Positions 7,230-8,944 of a stretch of 8,944 nucleotides of DNA are shown piece after piece. The notes below the pieces were generated by a model. That model saw nothing but the letters and a program-made list of their open reading frames with translations, was not told the DNA's origin and ran no database searches. Source of the DNA: Pseudomonadota bacterium (GTDB lineage: Bacteria > Pseudomonadota > Gammaproteobacteria > Burkholderiales > Thiobacillaceae); assembly GCA_021791235.1 (NCBI GenBank), contig JAJYXA010000441.1, forward strand, positions 1-8,944, read 5' to 3'. The position numbers and the translations under genes are program-made. How positions within the stretch are numbered: the stretch's first letter is position 1; the number at the start of each line of letters is the position of its first letter.

Positions 7230-7611
7230 GGGATGCGCAAGGCTCGAATGTGCCATCGTGCAGAGTGGGGGCCAGGATTGGTCTTGTACCGTCCCGGCAC
7301 GATTTTTCAGGACGGTCGCTTGATCGGCATCCTGAAGGATGCCGGGATCATCCATCGCGCAACCCGTGACTCCCCTGCACAGACATGTGTCTCGGTGATT
7401 GTGCTGCGGGTGGCCGTTTGCTTGCGTGATATACGGTAGTCCTGACGTTAGGGAGCACCGTGTAGATACGTGCACGTCAATTTCTTCTTCTGAAAAATTG
7501 CGCGAAGGACTTGAAGGGCTGGAGCGGGATTGGAGCAAATCACATGCTAAAGCCCCAATCTTCCGAAGGAAGAACTTGGTAACCAACTGTGATTCGCTTA
7601 TTAAAAAAACT
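7218..7611. other. Gene-poor intergenic region between tetR promoter and tRNA-Pro
   Basis: About 390 bases without a gene I can support. The left part (7233-7439) carries a small rightward frame of 68 codons whose middle looks protein-like, but it has no convincing start signal. A strong inverted repeat CGGCATCC/GGATGCCG (7325-7344) sits here, competing with TTCAGGA/TCCTGAA (7306-7312 with 7330-7336); neither is followed by a T-run. The right part (about 7440-7611) is visibly richer in A/T than the rest of the window. It contains the palindrome ACGTGCACGT (7468-7477), the palindrome TTGGTAACCAA (7576-7586) and an 8-base copy of the tRNA 3' end (AACTTGGT at 7573-7580, repeated at 7608-7615). 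It could be decayed coding sequence or hold a small RNA; the sequence does not decide. Confidence 0.5.
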
Positions 7612-7688
<77 letters not shown>

Positions 7689-7771
7689 AGGCAGATGGCG
7701 GGTCCAGTATGGGCTGAACCCTTGCTTGAAGAACTACCGGGAAACGTTCAAGGAAACGTCTTTCAACGCGG

Positions 7772-8740
7772 TCAGAAACTACGGTCAACCGCGAAAGCCG
7801 CTAATTGTAGCAAAGCTGATTTGGATTTTGAATCAGGTAATGCAGAAATAGCGTTATTTGCAGTCTGGATTTCACGCTGCGCGACTTCGCGGGTGTAGTG
7901 CAGGGCGCGTGTATCCTTGATCGCAGCGAGCACACTCTGGAATTCGGTCAATCCGCCATGCTCGATGGCCTGGCGGATGCTGGCGGCCTGCTCGGCGCTG
8001 CCGTGCTTCATCGCATACAGCAGCGGCAGGGTGGGCTTGCCTTCGGCGAGGTCGTCGCCGATGTTCTTGCCGGTTTTGAGGAAATCGCCGGAGTAGTCCA
8101 GCACGTCGTCGATCAGCTGGAATGCAGTGCCGAGATGCATGCCGTAGCGCGCCAGCGCGTCCTTTTCTTCCTCAGTGCCGCCGCCAATGACGGCGCCCAG
8201 CCGGCCCGCGGCCTCGAACAGCTTGGCGGTCTTGTAGCGGATGACGCGCAGGTAATTTTCTTCGTCGATGTCGGGATCGTGGCAGTTCAGCAGCTGCAGC
8301 ACCTCGCCTTCGGCGATGGTGTTGGTGGCGTCGGACAGGATGCGCATGACTTCCATGTTGTCGACCGCCACCATCATCTGGAAGGCGCGCGAATAGAGGA
8401 AGTCGCCGACCAGCACGCTGGCGGCGTTGCCGAACAGGGCATTGGCGGTTTCGCGGCCGCGTCGCAATTCCGATTCGTCGACCACGTCGTCGTGCAGCAG
8501 GGTGGCGGTGTGGATGAATTCGACCACCGCGGCGAGTTCGTGGTGGGCGTGCCCCTGATAATTGAAGCAGCCGGCCGACAGCAGGACCAGCGCCGGGCGC
8601 AGGCGCTTGCCGCCGCTGTTGATGATGTACTCGGAAACCTGGCGGATCAGCACCACGTCGGAATACAGGCTTTGGCGAATGACATGGTCGACGGCGCGCA
8701 TGTCGTCGGCCAGAAAGGATTGCAGGCTCTCCAGGGACAC
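7772..8740 (-). CDS. ispB: Polyprenyl (probably octaprenyl) diphosphate synthase
   Basis: A 322-residue trans-type polyprenyl synthase that adds isopentenyl diphosphate units to an allylic diphosphate to make the side chain of ubiquinone/menaquinone. GGKRLRP (43-49) binds diphosphate. The first aspartate-rich motif is DDVVD (84-88) and the second is DDVLD (211-215), with KT at 170-172 and the GDDLAEGKPTLPL block at 208-240 region (GDD 228-230). The residue five before the first motif is the small A79, as in E. coli IspB, which fits a long-chain (about C40) product; exact chain length is inference. The frame is open to a TTG at 8836, but I chose the GTG at 8740 (VSLESLQSFL) because it gives the standard family length and the upstream residues do not look like the family. 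No clear Shine-Dalgarno precedes this GTG. The gene is divergent from rplU. Confidence 0.93.
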   Translation of the reverse strand: MSLESLQSFLADDMRAVDHVIRQSLYSDVVLIRQVSEYIINSGGKRLRPALVLLSAGCFNYQGHAHHELAAVVEFIHTATLLHDDVVDESELRRGRETANALFGNAASVLVGDFLYSRAFQMMVAVDNMEVMRILSDATNTIAEGEVLQLLNCHDPDIDEENYLRVIRYKTAKLFEAAGRLGAVIGGGTEEEKDALARYGMHLGTAFQLIDDVLDYSGDFLKTGKNIGDDLAEGKPTLPLLYAMKHGSAEQAASIRQAIEHGGLTEFQSVLAAIKDTRALHYTREVAQREIQTANNAISALPDSKSKSALLQLAAFAVDRSF

Positions 8741-8841
8741 GATAGGGGCTTGTTGTTGGGAAATCCTGCAATGGTAGCAGCCCGTCCGCGGTTTTTCATC
8801 GCTTGCACCGCGATAATCCTGGATGGGGTGCGTCAAATCGT

Positions 8842-8870
8842 TTGACTCGCCGCGTATTCACCGCTAAAAT
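8842..8870 (+). promoter_or_regulatory. Sigma-70 promoter of rplU
   Basis: TTGACT (8842-8847) and TAAAAT (8865-8870) are separated by the ideal 17 bases, each 5 of 6 to consensus. Initiation would fall near 8877, leaving a leader of about 33 bases before the rplU ATG. The quality fits a strongly expressed ribosomal protein operon. The -35 forms half of a palindrome GTCAAA-TCG-TTTGAC (8832-8846), whose other arm puts a TTGACG on the opposite strand facing ispB. Confidence 0.78.
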
Positions 8871-8909
8871 CTCGCGCTTTCCTGGGTTCGTATTGGTTGG
8901 AGACCCCCC

Positions 8910-8944
8910 ATGTACGCAGTCATCAAAACCGGCGGCAAGCAATA
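8910..8944 (+). CDS. rplU: 50S ribosomal protein L21 (5' end only)
   Basis: Only the first 11 codons and two bases are inside the window: MYAVIKTGGKQ, the invariant start of bacterial ribosomal protein L21, a 23S rRNA-binding component of the large subunit. A GGAG (8899-8902) lies 7 bases before the ATG and a good sigma-70 promoter lies upstream. In most bacteria rpmA (L27) and obgE follow; they would lie beyond the right edge. The gene is cut by the window, not truncated biologically as far as can be seen. Confidence 0.96.
   Translation, partial: MYAVIKTGGKQ

Noticed and set aside
7321..7350. The strong hairpin as a transcription terminator.
   Set aside because: No T-run follows it on either strand.
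7215..7586. A 123-codon minus-strand frame ahead of tetR.
   Set aside because: It runs into the tetR promoter and operator, has no ribosome binding site that I can see, and shows a random-looking composition with many Ser, Cys and His.
7740..7759. Direct repeat GGAAACGT (7740-7747 and 7752-7759) between ispB and the tRNA.
   Set aside because: Only two short copies, with no symmetry or promoter context to give it a role; probably chance.
8741..8836. A longer IspB starting at the TTG at 8836.
   Set aside because: It adds 32 residues unlike the family, overlaps likely promoter sequence, and would make the protein longer than the usual 322-323 residues.
7898..8845. A 315-codon plus-strand frame opposite ispB.
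   Set aside because: The ispB product carries every catalytic motif of its family; the antisense frame is its shadow.

Overview
The window looks like chromosomal DNA of a GC-rich Gram-negative proteobacterium, most likely a betaproteobacterium. The reasons are an outer-membrane efflux system, a full set of housekeeping genes with high G/C at third codon positions, a 322-residue IspB-type polyprenyl synthase, and ispB lying divergently next to rplU. The genus cannot be fixed from the sequence alone. No mobile element, CRISPR array or integrase is visible, and almost all coding runs on the minus strand.

Right end (7612-8944): the start of rplU (ribosomal protein L21) runs rightward from a near-consensus sigma-70 promoter. 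Divergent from it is ispB, which makes the isoprenoid side chain of quinones. An intact tRNA-Pro(CGG) with an encoded CCA end follows ispB on the same strand. A gene-poor, relatively AT-rich stretch (7218-7611) comes next. It holds short inverted repeats and a doubtful small open frame.

Centre (990-7229): a compact four-gene operon encodes a complete tripartite RND drug/solvent efflux pump and its own TetR-family repressor. The order is tetR, periplasmic adaptor lipoprotein, HAE-1 (AcrB-like) inner-membrane pump, and NodT-type outer-membrane lipoprotein. All the joints are tight: a 4-base ATGA overlap, a 1-base gap and an 8-base overlap. The promoter in front of tetR carries an inverted repeat over its -10/spacer region, so the repressor probably represses itself and the pump together. 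A perfect 9-bp hairpin with a T6 run (885-916) ends the operon.

Left end (7-872): two small genes follow the terminator. One encodes an 83-residue protein with two CDGSH iron-sulfur motifs; the other encodes a 200-residue DUF924 protein. They are 11 bases apart and probably co-transcribed.

I do not see a clearly new biological system. The points most worth a second look are the operator architecture of the efflux operon, the terminator placed almost on top of the CDGSH gene start, the competing hairpins at 7306-7350, and the palindrome shared by the ispB and rplU upstream regions.
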